Below, in pieces: positions 28,449-38,100 of a stretch of 64,000 bases of DNA. The stretch is from Marinagarivorans algicola. GTDB lineage: Bacteria > Pseudomonadota > Gammaproteobacteria > Pseudomonadales > Cellvibrionaceae. The stretch lies in NCBI RefSeq assembly GCF_001292705.1, contig NZ_LGAK01000010.1, positions 62,001 to 126,000 on the forward strand, in the 5' to 3' direction. The notes under the pieces are model-generated. The model did no database searches. It worked only from the letters and a program-made list of their open reading frames with translations, and was not told the DNA's origin. Positions within the stretch are counted from its first letter, which is position 1. Every line of letters begins with the position of its first letter. Position numbers and translations under genes: made by a program.

Positions 28449-28768
28449 AAAAACCCTGATTACACTAAATAAATGAACCGCAATGTTGCCAGAAGCCATT
28501 GCCAGAGTAATCCAATAAGTATCACATTTCATCAAAGTGTGGCACGCTCGACATCTTTTTGGCCGCTTTACGTAACTGTGTCACATACTAAAAATTTACC
28601 CCCCATGCAGCTAACATAGGGGGATATCAGGGCTAACCTTTAGGTGAATAGGTGAATATTAGTATGATGTCAGCCAATGACTTTTCGCGTGTTTATGAGG
28701 GCTTAGGCCTAAACACTCAAAGTTAGACTATTCATCTTGCTCTGTCACACGATAAAAAACACCGTACG
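28449..28768. other. Intergenic between DUF1552 gene and lipoprotein gene
   Basis: This 320-bp gap contains an imperfect inverted repeat near 28598-28627 (ACCCCCCATG against CATAGGGGGA) but no T-run. It probably holds the lipoprotein promoter; no clear hexamer pair was found. Confidence 0.35.
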
Positions 28769-30118
28769 CTAGCTCAAAAAACCAGGTAATACGCCATCAC
28801 ATAAATCGGGCTCACCAAAGGTTTTCATATCGGTAAAACCCATGCCATGCGCAACACTTAAAAAACCATCGGCGTTGGCTTTACTGTTACTTGTAAAATT
28901 AAGGTGCTGCCCAGTACGAATCGCCCCCCCCATACCACCCATAAAAACAAAAGGAATATTGCGACGCCCATGCCCTCCTCCACCAGCATGCTCGCTGGTC
29001 CATAAGATCGTAGTGTTATCAAATACCGTGCCGTCACCTTCTGGGATCGATTTAAGTTTTTCGATAAAGTACGCCATACGCTCGGCATACCATTGACTCA
29101 CTTTAATGCGGTTACCTTTATTTTGACTAATATCATTATGCGTAATCGAATGGTGGTCTTTATTCATACCTTTTGAGGGGAATTTCTTTTTAGATACGCC
29201 ATTTTCCCATTGCATGGTAACAATACGCGTTAAATTACATGCCAGCGCATGGGCGATAGTGTCCATCGTATTTTCGCCTTTTTTGCGGTATGCATCTTCT
29301 GCTGATCCGCTTTCATTTTGTAAAGGCGGCGTCATACAAGCACTCATATCCACATCGGGTGCATCAAAGGTCAGGCGTGCCTCAATCTCACGAATCGATT
29401 GCATATGCGCTTCCATTTTATGCCTATCATCGGCGCCAAGCTTATTAAGAATGCGATTAAGATCAGCAGAAACATTATCGAGCACACTTTTTTCTTGTGC
29501 TAGACGACGCAATAAATCGGGGTCTGCCGCGCCGCTGCCTAAGCCGTTAAAAAGCCGTGCGTGTAAGTTTGAGGCCTTAGTTTCTGGCGGTAATGGCTTG
29601 CCCGGTTCAGCATAAATAATTTTTGACGCCCAACTAGTCGTTTCGATACCGGCATTAATGGTATTAAATTTTGTACGCGTTGCAGGGTCAGCCATAATGC
29701 GCTTAGCCAACACCTGATCGATAGACGGGCCAGATGATGTCCAATCGTTTTTGCGGCCATTTTTCGGATCAATACCATAAGCACCAGTCAATAATTGTGG
29801 CACAACCGGCGGGTGACTGTTTTCGATAGGACGAGAAGTAAACGATTTATAATCAATCCCCGATACACACACCATTTCATTTTTATATTTTTCGAGTGCT
29901 TTAAAAGAGTCTTTAAGGGCAAAACTACTACCGTTGCCGTTGGGCACAGTATCTTCTACCCCGTTGGGCGTTACCACAATAATAAAACGCTTATGAATCT
30001 GGCTCGCGGCATCGGCCTCTAAGACAGGGACGAAAGGCGCAATCGCCGCACCAGCACCGGCAGTACGTAGAAGGGCGCGTCGTCCGAATTTTTGCGTGTA
30101 ATAATGATTAGTATTCAT
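28769..30118 (-). CDS. Tat-exported DUF1552 protein
   Basis: I start this at ATG 30118 (AGGAAT just upstream), which places a twin-arginine signal at the N-terminus: FGRRALLRTAGAGAA at residues 11-25. The 449-residue product has the DUF1552 pattern: FIIVVTPNGVEDT, then PQLLTGAYG, SIDQVLAKRI, LHARLFNGLG, and a C-terminal LWTSEHAGGGGHGRRNIPFVFMGG. DUF1552 proteins are alkaline-phosphatase/sulfatase-like secreted proteins best known from Planctomycetes and Myxococcales, of unknown biochemical role and usually paired with DUF1592 cytochromes, as here. It starts 10 bp after the DUF1592 stop, so the two are co-transcribed. Tat export suggests folding with a cofactor in the cytoplasm. Confidence 0.85.
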   Translation of the reverse strand: MNTNHYYTQKFGRRALLRTAGAGAAIAPFVPVLEADAASQIHKRFIIVVTPNGVEDTVPNGNGSSFALKDSFKALEKYKNEMVCVSGIDYKSFTSRPIENSHPPVVPQLLTGAYGIDPKNGRKNDWTSSGPSIDQVLAKRIMADPATRTKFNTINAGIETTSWASKIIYAEPGKPLPPETKASNLHARLFNGLGSGAADPDLLRRLAQEKSVLDNVSADLNRILNKLGADDRHKMEAHMQSIREIEARLTFDAPDVDMSACMTPPLQNESGSAEDAYRKKGENTMDTIAHALACNLTRIVTMQWENGVSKKKFPSKGMNKDHHSITHNDISQNKGNRIKVSQWYAERMAYFIEKLKSIPEGDGTVFDNTTILWTSEHAGGGGHGRRNIPFVFMGGMGGAIRTGQHLNFTSNSKANADGFLSVAHGMGFTDMKTFGEPDLCDGVLPGFLS

Positions 30119-30128
30119 GACGGTATTC

Positions 30129-32408
30129 CTATTTTTTTTCTGTACGTAGGTAGCGAAAGGCATCGGTTAATACAACAGAGAGCATCGTCTCACGTATACT
30201 GTAATTAGAGCGGGCAGCCGCTTGGTTGGCAACGGCCAGGGAGCAAGAGTCTTCATTGCCCGCCATTCGCCCTGTTGCAAAACGCATCCATTGCTGGGTA
30301 TAGCAAGCACGCGAATCAATACTTGAACCCAGTAGCATTTGCAGCTCTTGCCCACCAGTAAAAAAGCCGTTGATATCACTAGTGGCTACCACTTCACCAT
30401 GATCGTCAATATCAAACTCTTTGCCCGATATTGACACTAATACATCACGCCATTTACCATCGCGATCGTAATGATCAAATGCAAAGCCGAGTGGATCCAG
30501 CAATACATGGCAACCACCGCAACTAGTATCTGAGATATGGCTCAACCATTTTTCACGTGGCGAAGCATCGGGGTCATCATTTTCGATTTCAGTCGGGACA
30601 TTAGCTGGCGGAGGCGGGACATGGCCGCACAATACTCCCTCGCGAATAAAAATACCTCGACCCGAAGGCGGTGTATTACTATTTAAAAACCCAGCTCTTG
30701 CCAGTAGCCCACCACGACGGCTAGCATCCAATTCATAACGCGCATAGCCCTCTTGCTCGGGGCCACTCGCATTACCCGTCACTTCATACAATGCTTTTGT
30801 CTCATCATTTAAAAAGCCATAACTCACCGTAAATAGCTGATCAAAAGAGGCGTTATCTTCATAGACCAATGACTGCACCGTACGCAAAGTATCTTCGTTA
30901 GAGGCGCGTACTAAAGACTCTTTATCATCGCCAGCAACAGGGGCTTGTAAATGCATCCACTCGCGATGAAATTGACTGATAACAACCTTAGAACGCGGGT
31001 CTTCAAATAAACGTTGAGCCTGCGCTTTGATTTGAGCATTGGTTTTTAATTTACCTTCGGCCGCAGCGGCTAACAAAGCATCATCGGGCGCATCACGCCA
31101 AAAGTAAAAGGCTAAACGCGAGGCCAATTCATACTGCGTGAGAGGATATACTCCCGGGCTCACTTCGCGTGGCTCCCCCACTTCAATGTGATAGATAAAA
31201 TTAGGCGACGATAGCACTGCTTGCAGCATGACTTGCAAACCTTCGGCAGGTGATGCATCGTTGCTGGCGCGGGTGTAAACAGCCATAAGACCATCTTTTT
31301 CTTGGTGGCTTAACGGCCTGCGGTAGGCTTTTTTCACCACCGTATTCAAAACGTTAGCGATACAGCTGGGCGTATCAGCAGATGCAGTACCGCCGGAGGA
31401 TACCGGCTGTGCGCACGGTTTGTTACCACACATGCATACACTGTCGTTCGCACTGCTGTTTTTGCAATCAGTGGCGCCGGCACCAAACACTTCTCGGCAT
31501 TGACGCGTGCTATTACATTGGTCTGTACCGGGCACAATACTCGGGCCACCCTCTAGACGACATGGCATCCAGCGATCTCGATTTTCAACCGCCGTTGCAG
31601 CAATTTTTTTTGCGGTATCTAAGTACTGCTGAACTTGCTGCTCCGATACTGCAAACTGTGTATTAAAACTGAAGCTACCGATTTTAGTATCATCCGAAAA
31701 ATTCTCGCTAAAGTCTCGGCTATCGCTAAATAAGGTATTAATTAAGTGGTTGTATTCAACGCTGGTCAAACGTTTAATACCACCGTAGCTGGCGTCAACA
31801 CCTATTTCACAGGCTTTCATATCACCCGCTAAGCCTGGATCATTAAATTCGACCTCATCGGGGCCATCATCGTGATAGCCTGCAAAATTTGCCAAAATAT
31901 AATCGGCAAACTCTTTCGCACAGTCGTTACCGCACGATGTCGGTGCTGCCAAGGGCATGCGTACTTCAATCGCACTCACCAAGGTATCGTAATTACTACA
32001 GGTTTCACACTGCGACGCTGTTAAGGCTCCACCGACAGCAACGTTTTCGCCCTTTTCATTGCCGTGACAATTACCACACTCAGCAGCATATCGGCTTGCA
32101 ATTGCGTCTTGTGAAGCGCGCGATGAAGTTGTATTTGATTGTGAATGGCTTGACCGAGAGCTGGCCTGCCCCTGTGATGAAGCGGTTGGTACGCTCGATA
32201 ATGGCGCAACCGAGCTCATAGGGTTGTTAGACACAGGGTCTGTAGGTGCAACTTTGTCATCTTCCGTTCCGGAGCACCCCACTAGAACCGCTATCGATAG
32301 CGTAACAAGAGCGGCAGTCCATAGCTTATTCAACAAGCGACAACCTTGCGCCTGTCGCACGTATGGTTGCTGCCGAGTCATCGGTCTTTTTATCATTTGA
32401 GTCATCAT
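30129..32408 (-). CDS. DUF1592/DUF1588-type cytochrome lipoprotein
   Basis: This 759-residue protein has a lipoprotein signal with lipobox Cys45 (AVLVGC), a Ser-rich linker (60-100) and a heme c motif C111-G-N-C-H115. It then carries the planctomycete cytochrome domain set in the usual order: DUF1587 (RLTSVEYNHLINTLF), DUF1595 (VVKKAYRRPLSHQEKDGL), DUF1592 (MLQAVLSSPNFIYHIEVGE), DUF1588 (RRGGLLARAGFLNSNTPPSG then SCGGCHVLLDPLGFAFDHYD, a second CxxCH) and DUF1585 near the end (QQWMRFATGRM). It is likely anchored at the cell surface or outer membrane and partners the DUF1552 protein in an uncharacterised, possibly polymer-linked redox function. The long leader and an AraC-like promoter lie upstream. 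Confidence 0.88.
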   Translation of the reverse strand: MMTQMIKRPMTRQQPYVRQAQGCRLLNKLWTAALVTLSIAVLVGCSGTEDDKVAPTDPVSNNPMSSVAPLSSVPTASSQGQASSRSSHSQSNTTSSRASQDAIASRYAAECGNCHGNEKGENVAVGGALTASQCETCSNYDTLVSAIEVRMPLAAPTSCGNDCAKEFADYILANFAGYHDDGPDEVEFNDPGLAGDMKACEIGVDASYGGIKRLTSVEYNHLINTLFSDSRDFSENFSDDTKIGSFSFNTQFAVSEQQVQQYLDTAKKIAATAVENRDRWMPCRLEGGPSIVPGTDQCNSTRQCREVFGAGATDCKNSSANDSVCMCGNKPCAQPVSSGGTASADTPSCIANVLNTVVKKAYRRPLSHQEKDGLMAVYTRASNDASPAEGLQVMLQAVLSSPNFIYHIEVGEPREVSPGVYPLTQYELASRLAFYFWRDAPDDALLAAAAEGKLKTNAQIKAQAQRLFEDPRSKVVISQFHREWMHLQAPVAGDDKESLVRASNEDTLRTVQSLVYEDNASFDQLFTVSYGFLNDETKALYEVTGNASGPEQEGYARYELDASRRGGLLARAGFLNSNTPPSGRGIFIREGVLCGHVPPPPANVPTEIENDDPDASPREKWLSHISDTSCGGCHVLLDPLGFAFDHYDRDGKWRDVLVSISGKEFDIDDHGEVVATSDINGFFTGGQELQMLLGSSIDSRACYTQQWMRFATGRMAGNEDSCSLAVANQAAARSNYSIRETMLSVVLTDAFRYLRTEKK

Positions 32409-32637
32409 GATCTGTCTCTCATTTATAACGACATTAGTCGCATTTATTGGTATTCAGCACACGCTGCGTAGTGCCTTTATTGTTGTCGGTACATCACTAC
32501 ATTATTTTTCACTACGTGCTGCCTAGCCACTCAACCAGCCATCACATAGAGCCGCCCTGTCAATCCGTGCGCACAATGATGAGTAAGGCCAGCTCTTTCT
32601 GAGCATCTCTTCATAAAAAAGCCACCAAGACTTTCTT

Positions 32638-32719
32638 TTGGTGAAATTTACACCAATTATAACGATTAGTAGATTCCCAATTCATACCGCAATGTCCCAC
32701 AAGACTAACTTTTGTCCCA
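32638..32719 (-). promoter_or_regulatory. AraC-type regulated promoter upstream of the DUF1592 operon
   Basis: On the minus strand a perfect TATAAT sits at 32661-32656 with no good -35 hexamer. Immediately upstream are three direct repeats written on the plus strand as ATTCCCA (32673-32679), TGTCCCA (32693-32699) and TGTCCCA (32713-32719), each exactly 20 bp apart, so they lie on one face of the helix. The palindrome TTGGTGAAATTTACACCAA (32638-32656) covers the start site. This is the layout of an activator-dependent promoter bound by an AraC-family protein, and such a gene lies at 33163-34059. The transcript would have a leader of about 240 nt before the start at 32408. Confidence 0.6.
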
Positions 32720-33162
32720 ATATAATAGGGTATTTGGAATGCGAAATTGGGCTATTACCCAAAAACACGACTAGCTCACAACCCTTGCCAGAGTAGCGCT
32801 GTGTGTCCGCTCATATAAAAAGCGACCTATGTCACACCATAAAAAGTGACGTTATAACGGCCTACAATAAGGCAGCCCAAATAAAGAATGAGACAACAGC
32901 GCTCAGTCTAGATTTTGAGTAGGCTAAGCACTCAAAAAAGCCGTGATTTTTTATCAATGCATATGCGTGCATCACTCTCACTAAGCACTGCTAAGTACCT
33001 GGCTCCATGTGAGTGACGGCGTATAAGGTAACAATGAATAGAGACAATGAATGGGTGCAACTGATGAATAGCGCTCACAAAAGATAGGCCAGTATTTAGT
33101 GGCAGGATGAGTAGATGGGCGGTCATATCAATATGGTATTGATACGGTTTACAGATTAATAT
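32720..33162. other. Intergenic between AraC gene and the DUF1592 promoter
   Basis: About 440 bp, AT-rich, without a plausible gene; a 64-codon minus frame at 32932-33126 has no ribosome binding site. TATAAT also occurs on the plus strand at 32721-32726, with nothing obvious downstream on that strand. Confidence 0.35.
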
Positions 33163-34059
33163 TTACCGAGCTTTACGAACATCGCTCGGCGTTCGCCCTG
33201 TGACTTTTTTGAAGGCTTTACGAAATGCCGCTTCTGACTCATAACCACATTGCTCAGCAATATCAGTAATAGTCCGCTGAGTTTTGACAAGCTCATGCGT
33301 TGCCTCTTGCATACGCCAATGCACCAAATACTGCATTGCAGGCATACCCACCATGTCATTGAAGCGCTTAGCAAAAGAGGAGCGCCCCATTGCAGTCTCA
33401 GCGGCAAGCAACTCCAGTGACCAATGTCGCCCCGGTTGACCGTGAATGGCTGCCAACGCACGACTGATTCGCGTATCAAATAGCGCTGTCAATAAACCTG
33501 ACTGGATCGCACCCACTTTGATTTGCTGACGAATAACCTCTACAAACAACAGGTACGCTAAATGATTAACCACGGCATAGTGCCCTGGCTGCTCACGACT
33601 TAACTCACCAATCATTAAATCCAGTACCGTGCGCACTTGCGGGGCATCACTCATCGCGCTTAAATCCAGTATCACAACCGAGCCCAATGCCTCGACGAGA
33701 GGCCAAGCCTGCTTATTTTTAAATTCAAAAAAACCACACACCATCTGTGTAATAGGGCCCATGTTCAGCTGACTATCCACATTGATTGCCTCTTCGGCAG
33801 GGCACAAGCTATCGCTGGCAATAATATGGCGATCATCATGCGGGAAAAAAACAAGATCACCCGATGTTAGGTGCCTAGGGGGCTCAGAGCCCATGTGTAG
33901 CCAGGCCTCACCACGACTAATAAGATGAAAGGGCATATGCTTTGCCCCAGAGGTATCTACCGCCCAAGGGCCACAAAATTCACCGTTGACATACACTTCA
34001 GCATGCAACTGCAAACGCTGTAATAATGCACTAAGCCCATCAGGCTGATCAAAATTCAT
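33163..34059 (-). CDS. AraC-family regulator with N-terminal cupin domain
   Basis: This 298-residue regulator has an N-terminal Cupin_6-type sensing domain (about 10-190, with PFHLISRGEAWLHMG and SGDLVFFPHDDRHIIA) and a C-terminal AraC DNA-binding domain. That domain has two helix-turn-helix units, one in LELLAAETAMGRSSFAKRF and one in ITDIAEQCGYESEAAFRKAF, ending TGRTPSDVRK. It probably senses a small molecule. It lies just upstream of, and on the same strand as, the DUF1592/DUF1552 genes, whose promoter shows 20-bp phased repeats fitting this family. Regulation of that operon is inferred. Confidence 0.9.
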   Translation of the reverse strand: MNFDQPDGLSALLQRLQLHAEVYVNGEFCGPWAVDTSGAKHMPFHLISRGEAWLHMGSEPPRHLTSGDLVFFPHDDRHIIASDSLCPAEEAINVDSQLNMGPITQMVCGFFEFKNKQAWPLVEALGSVVILDLSAMSDAPQVRTVLDLMIGELSREQPGHYAVVNHLAYLLFVEVIRQQIKVGAIQSGLLTALFDTRISRALAAIHGQPGRHWSLELLAAETAMGRSSFAKRFNDMVGMPAMQYLVHWRMQEATHELVKTQRTITDIAEQCGYESEAAFRKAFKKVTGRTPSDVRKAR

Positions 34060-34262
34060 AACGCCCCCTGCGCTAATTGCTTTTTATACCACCGATCATC
34101 ACACCTCGAAGACAATGCGATACCAACAGTCAGCGCTATATGCGTGAAGCAGTACAAACACATAAATCCGCGTAAAGCGCAGCGCTGAAATAGACAAAAA
34201 TCAGTCATCAATGCCTTTTCGAATCATGTTTTTCAAACGAGATTACTACAAGGTACGCCTAC

Positions 34263-34785
34263 CTAGTTATTGTGCGTGCTTTTATCTAATTCAAAAAATA
34301 AAAAATTAACCACATGGTGGCGGTCTGTAGCGGCATCATGTGAGCGTACCACATTGATAAACGACGCTCCCATATGCGTAAAGCGCTCATCCATAATGAC
34401 ATCACACTGCTTTTGCGTCATATTTTTTAAATAATCATTAAGATCGGTATATTGATTCAAATAGACACGGTTAATACTTTCATAAGAAACCGGCGCAATA
34501 TGATTGCGACTTAAGCGAGCAGTATCCGTATGAAAGTCATCAAATGTAACACTTCACCCACTTTCAAGAAAGCTTTTAGCAATAGAAGGCCCGTTCCAGC
34601 ACTCGCGTTCTCACTCATAACTTGGTCTTTGACCGCTTATACATATAAATCGGCAGTCTCTTGTGCGGCCGCCTGTACATCGTAATCAAGTATTAATGTA
34701 TTAAGTTTTTTGGTATAACCCAATGCGGCACATATCGATGCACCTTCAGTCAAGCTGACAAATTTCATCTGGTAGGGTGCAATGA
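34263..34785 (-). pseudogene. Decayed paralogue of the 27330 lipoprotein C-terminal domain
   Basis: Reading the minus strand, EGASICAALGYTKKLNT matches EGSVCKSLGF...RLNC of the intact lipoprotein, and QKQCDVIMDERFTHMGASFI further on matches HAKCDVIMNPKFTEFGSRLL. Between these blocks the frame is broken by an in-frame TAA at about 34636 and at least one frameshift at about 34555-34570, after which FHTDTARLSRNHIAPVSYES continues in a new frame up to MNQYTDL. No signal peptide, linker or Ig-like domain remains. It is therefore a truncated, frameshifted copy, separated from the intact gene by the regulator and the cytochrome genes. The family is lineage-duplicated here. Confidence 0.75.
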
Positions 34786-34951
34786 ATTATATTTTGAAGG
34801 TTTTAGCATCCAGAGCGCTCCTATAAGCACTCATGGATGGCCTGAGTAGCCAAGACATTTATTAGCGCCCCATTTCACAATTTATAAATAGTAACTTAAA
34901 ATCAAAGAATCGATGCAAGCTATAGACTAAATTAAGAGAGTCAAAAGCTAT

Positions 34952-34986
34952 AAAAAAAGCACTTTAGTTTAAAAACTAAAGCGCTT
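34952..34986 (-). terminator. Terminator of the giant repeat protein gene
   Basis: AAGCACTTTAGTTT and AAACTAAAGCGCTT pair over 14 positions with one mismatch and a very short loop. On the minus strand the stem is followed by a run of T. It lies about 160 bp past the stop at 35149. Confidence 0.8.
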
Positions 34987-35148
34987 AAATATCAATTAAT
35001 TATAAAATAGTAAACTATTATTTAGAGATAGCAAAGCCTGAAGACTCATAAAATATTGACTGGCTCGTTTAAGCAACCTGCAATCTTGTGCTCGCTGATA
35101 TAATGGCAGCGACTCATTAATATATACAGCCGCATAATTAATAGTTAT

Positions 35149-38100
35149 TTATTTTGTTATAACTCTAGCTCCCTTGTCTGTTAACTCAGATACCGCCGTA
35201 GCAGAGGCTGCCGTAGGCGCACCATCATTCAAGCGCAAGATATTGATAAAAATATTCTTTCTAGAAAAATTAATGGTATTTAAATGATTAAGTAAGTTAT
35301 CAACCTCAAAGGAATCAAACGCAGTACTACCACCTTGCTGTAAATTTAAATTAGCTAATTGCTTGGGATTCCACTGTGAAGGCAAATTAAATTTATCAAC
35401 CGTGTTTTCACCACCTAATTGGAAGGTCGTTATCTGGTTATGCACCAACTGGGATAAATCACCATAAACCGTGTTATTACCATACAATGTGAAACTTGAT
35501 ATATTAATAGGTAATGTAGTGATATTACCCATTATTGTATTATTACCATACACGGTAAAATTCCTCATTGTCTCTTTTAGGCTTGCAATATCACCGAGTA
35601 ACGTATTATTCCCCCTAACATTAAAATTAGTTATGCTATTCTCTAAGGTGCCAATATCGCCCATTATTGTATTCTGGCCATAGACATTAAAACTTGCCAG
35701 CCCAGCAGATAGCGTATTTACATTCCCGCTAATAGTATTGTTCCCGTATACATCAAAATATTTTACATTTTGCGGAATATTAGCAATATTACCTGTAAGG
35801 GTATTGCTACCTCGCACATAAAACACCCTCATAGTATCTGTTATGCTAGCTATATTTCCACTCACCGTATTACTACTTAGTAAATATAATGTTTCTAACG
35901 AACTAGATAGCTGTTCAATATCACCATTAACATTCCCCTTATCATAAAGGTATAAATAAGTCAGTGAGCCGGGGAGATTAGCAATATTCCCCATCAAGCC
36001 CGATGCGACTGAGGTCCGTCCATATATGCTTAAATGCTCAAGGTTTACCGGTAGGTCTTGAATTTTACCAGAAACACCACTTTTACCTTGAAGGCGTAAA
36101 TAGGTTAACGTCCTAGGTAGGTTCGCTGCTGTTCCTGTTACTGTACTGTCACGGCCGTTTATGTAGAGATATTCAAGACTAGTCGGTAACGAGCCAAAAT
36201 CACCCGTTAGTGGGCTACCGTAATCAAATTCAACTACTTTTAAATTAACAGCTTTTGATAATGCCGCGACATCGAAATCAAAAGTACTATATTCACCTTC
36301 AATTCTTTCAGATTTCAATACTCTCGCTGTACCTATACCATTTAAAAATGTAATGACGACACTGCCCGAGCGCGTAGACCCGTAATCATGATAGACACTC
36401 GTATAAAGCTCACCATTACGGCTTCTATTATGAGTATCAAAACTAACGACATCGACTGGCTCGCCATCTTGCCAATCAATAGTGGCGATACCGGATGATA
36501 CGCCTACAGAGAGCCCTAATTTATCGGTTGCAGCAAAATCCAAGCTAATTTGGTTGGCTGATAACGCCTCAACTACATAAATAAATTCAATAGTATCTGT
36601 ATGGTTCTCGGTATCTCTTGCTTCTACGGTAAACTCAAATGTTCCAGTCGTAGTAGGAGTACCCACTAAACGCGCGCGATTACCAAAAACATTTAATGCT
36701 AGACCGTCAGGTAATATACCGCTAGCAATGGTATAACTAATGTCTTGCTCTGCGGTAATAGGTAAAATATTCACCGGTACCGGTTCATCCACCAAAGCAT
36801 AAATTTTTAGTTTATCGTCATCAAAACCAATAGGGTTAGAAATAATATCAACCGGCCCTGCAGCAGGGCCATTTAACGTAATGGCTAGCTGTTCGTTGGT
36901 AGCTGCTGTAATGCACGCTTCTTGGGTAAAAGCAAAACTAAGATCATCATAAAAAATACCCGCACTAAAACATACTTCTGTATTGGCCGGTATTTTTAAT
37001 GGTTCTGTCGTATCACCTACTGTCAGGGTTGTACTGGCATTACTGAGCCAAGCGAGTGTTGTTGCTTGCGCTAAAATAGTCGCTTCACCCGCCCTCGAGC
37101 CCAATACGGTGATACTCACCGAAGCTGTTTGTGCAACAATGTCACAATTCCACCATGTAAAATGGCTCACCGTTGCCTGCATGGCTAAGCCTGTTGTCGA
37201 TTCACTAGATGCAATAACTTGGCCTGTACCCTCTTGTAACCAAACACCGGTTTTTTCGTTTAATGACCATAGCGGAATAGTGTCTCCAACTTTAATAGTT
37301 GTACCGTCTTGGTAAGTACTCACATACATTGGAATGATAATATCCGCTGTTTTATCAGCTGCCAATTGAATAGGTTGACCATTTTGCGTGAACTCATATT
37401 CTACCGTACCCAAACTAATAATATCATTAGGCTCAGCCCCCTCATCAGAAACACCAGTAAAACTACCAGGAAAAGCCAGCAAAGTTGCAGGGTTTGATAC
37501 ATCAACTGGCGTGATAGTTAATTGAATATCACCCGTCACAGGGTTACCGCTGGCATCAACAAAATCGTCTTTATCAACCGTCACAGCAGCGCCATTAGCA
37601 CCCACTTGCACACTTTGTCCACTATTGCTGATAGTGATTATTTCACCACGCTTAATGATGGTAACATCAACAAAAATACGACCATCTTCCTTAGGTGTTG
37701 ACACAGGAACAACTTGATAAGCAAAACCTACAGAGGCAATACGGAGGCTGTATTTTTCAAGAGCATTTAGGGTAAGTGAAAAATTACCGTCGATATCCGT
37801 AACTTGATCATCACTCACTAGTTGACCGTCTTGGTACACCTCGATTGTGGCATTAAACACTGCTAGGCCTGCGGTATCAGTTACGCGGCCATTCACAAGG
37901 GATTGCGAAGTTGTTTCTTGCTCAGCACCAGGGCCTGGCGGATTATTCAGTAATACACTATTAAAATAACGGAAATCCTCCAGACCTACACGACCGCTTT
38001 CATCTAAATCATAAAGTAAATTTTGTGAACTAAAAGCACTGACAAATAATGATGCATCAGCACTATCGACACGGCCGTTATTATCAAAGTCGCCATCACA

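Noticed and set aside
28725-28740. ACTATTCAT resembling the MITE end
   Set aside because: Only a partial match, with no opposite end within 200 bp.
32932-33126. 64-codon minus frame before the AraC stop region
   Set aside because: No ribosome binding site and no domain; the region is intergenic.
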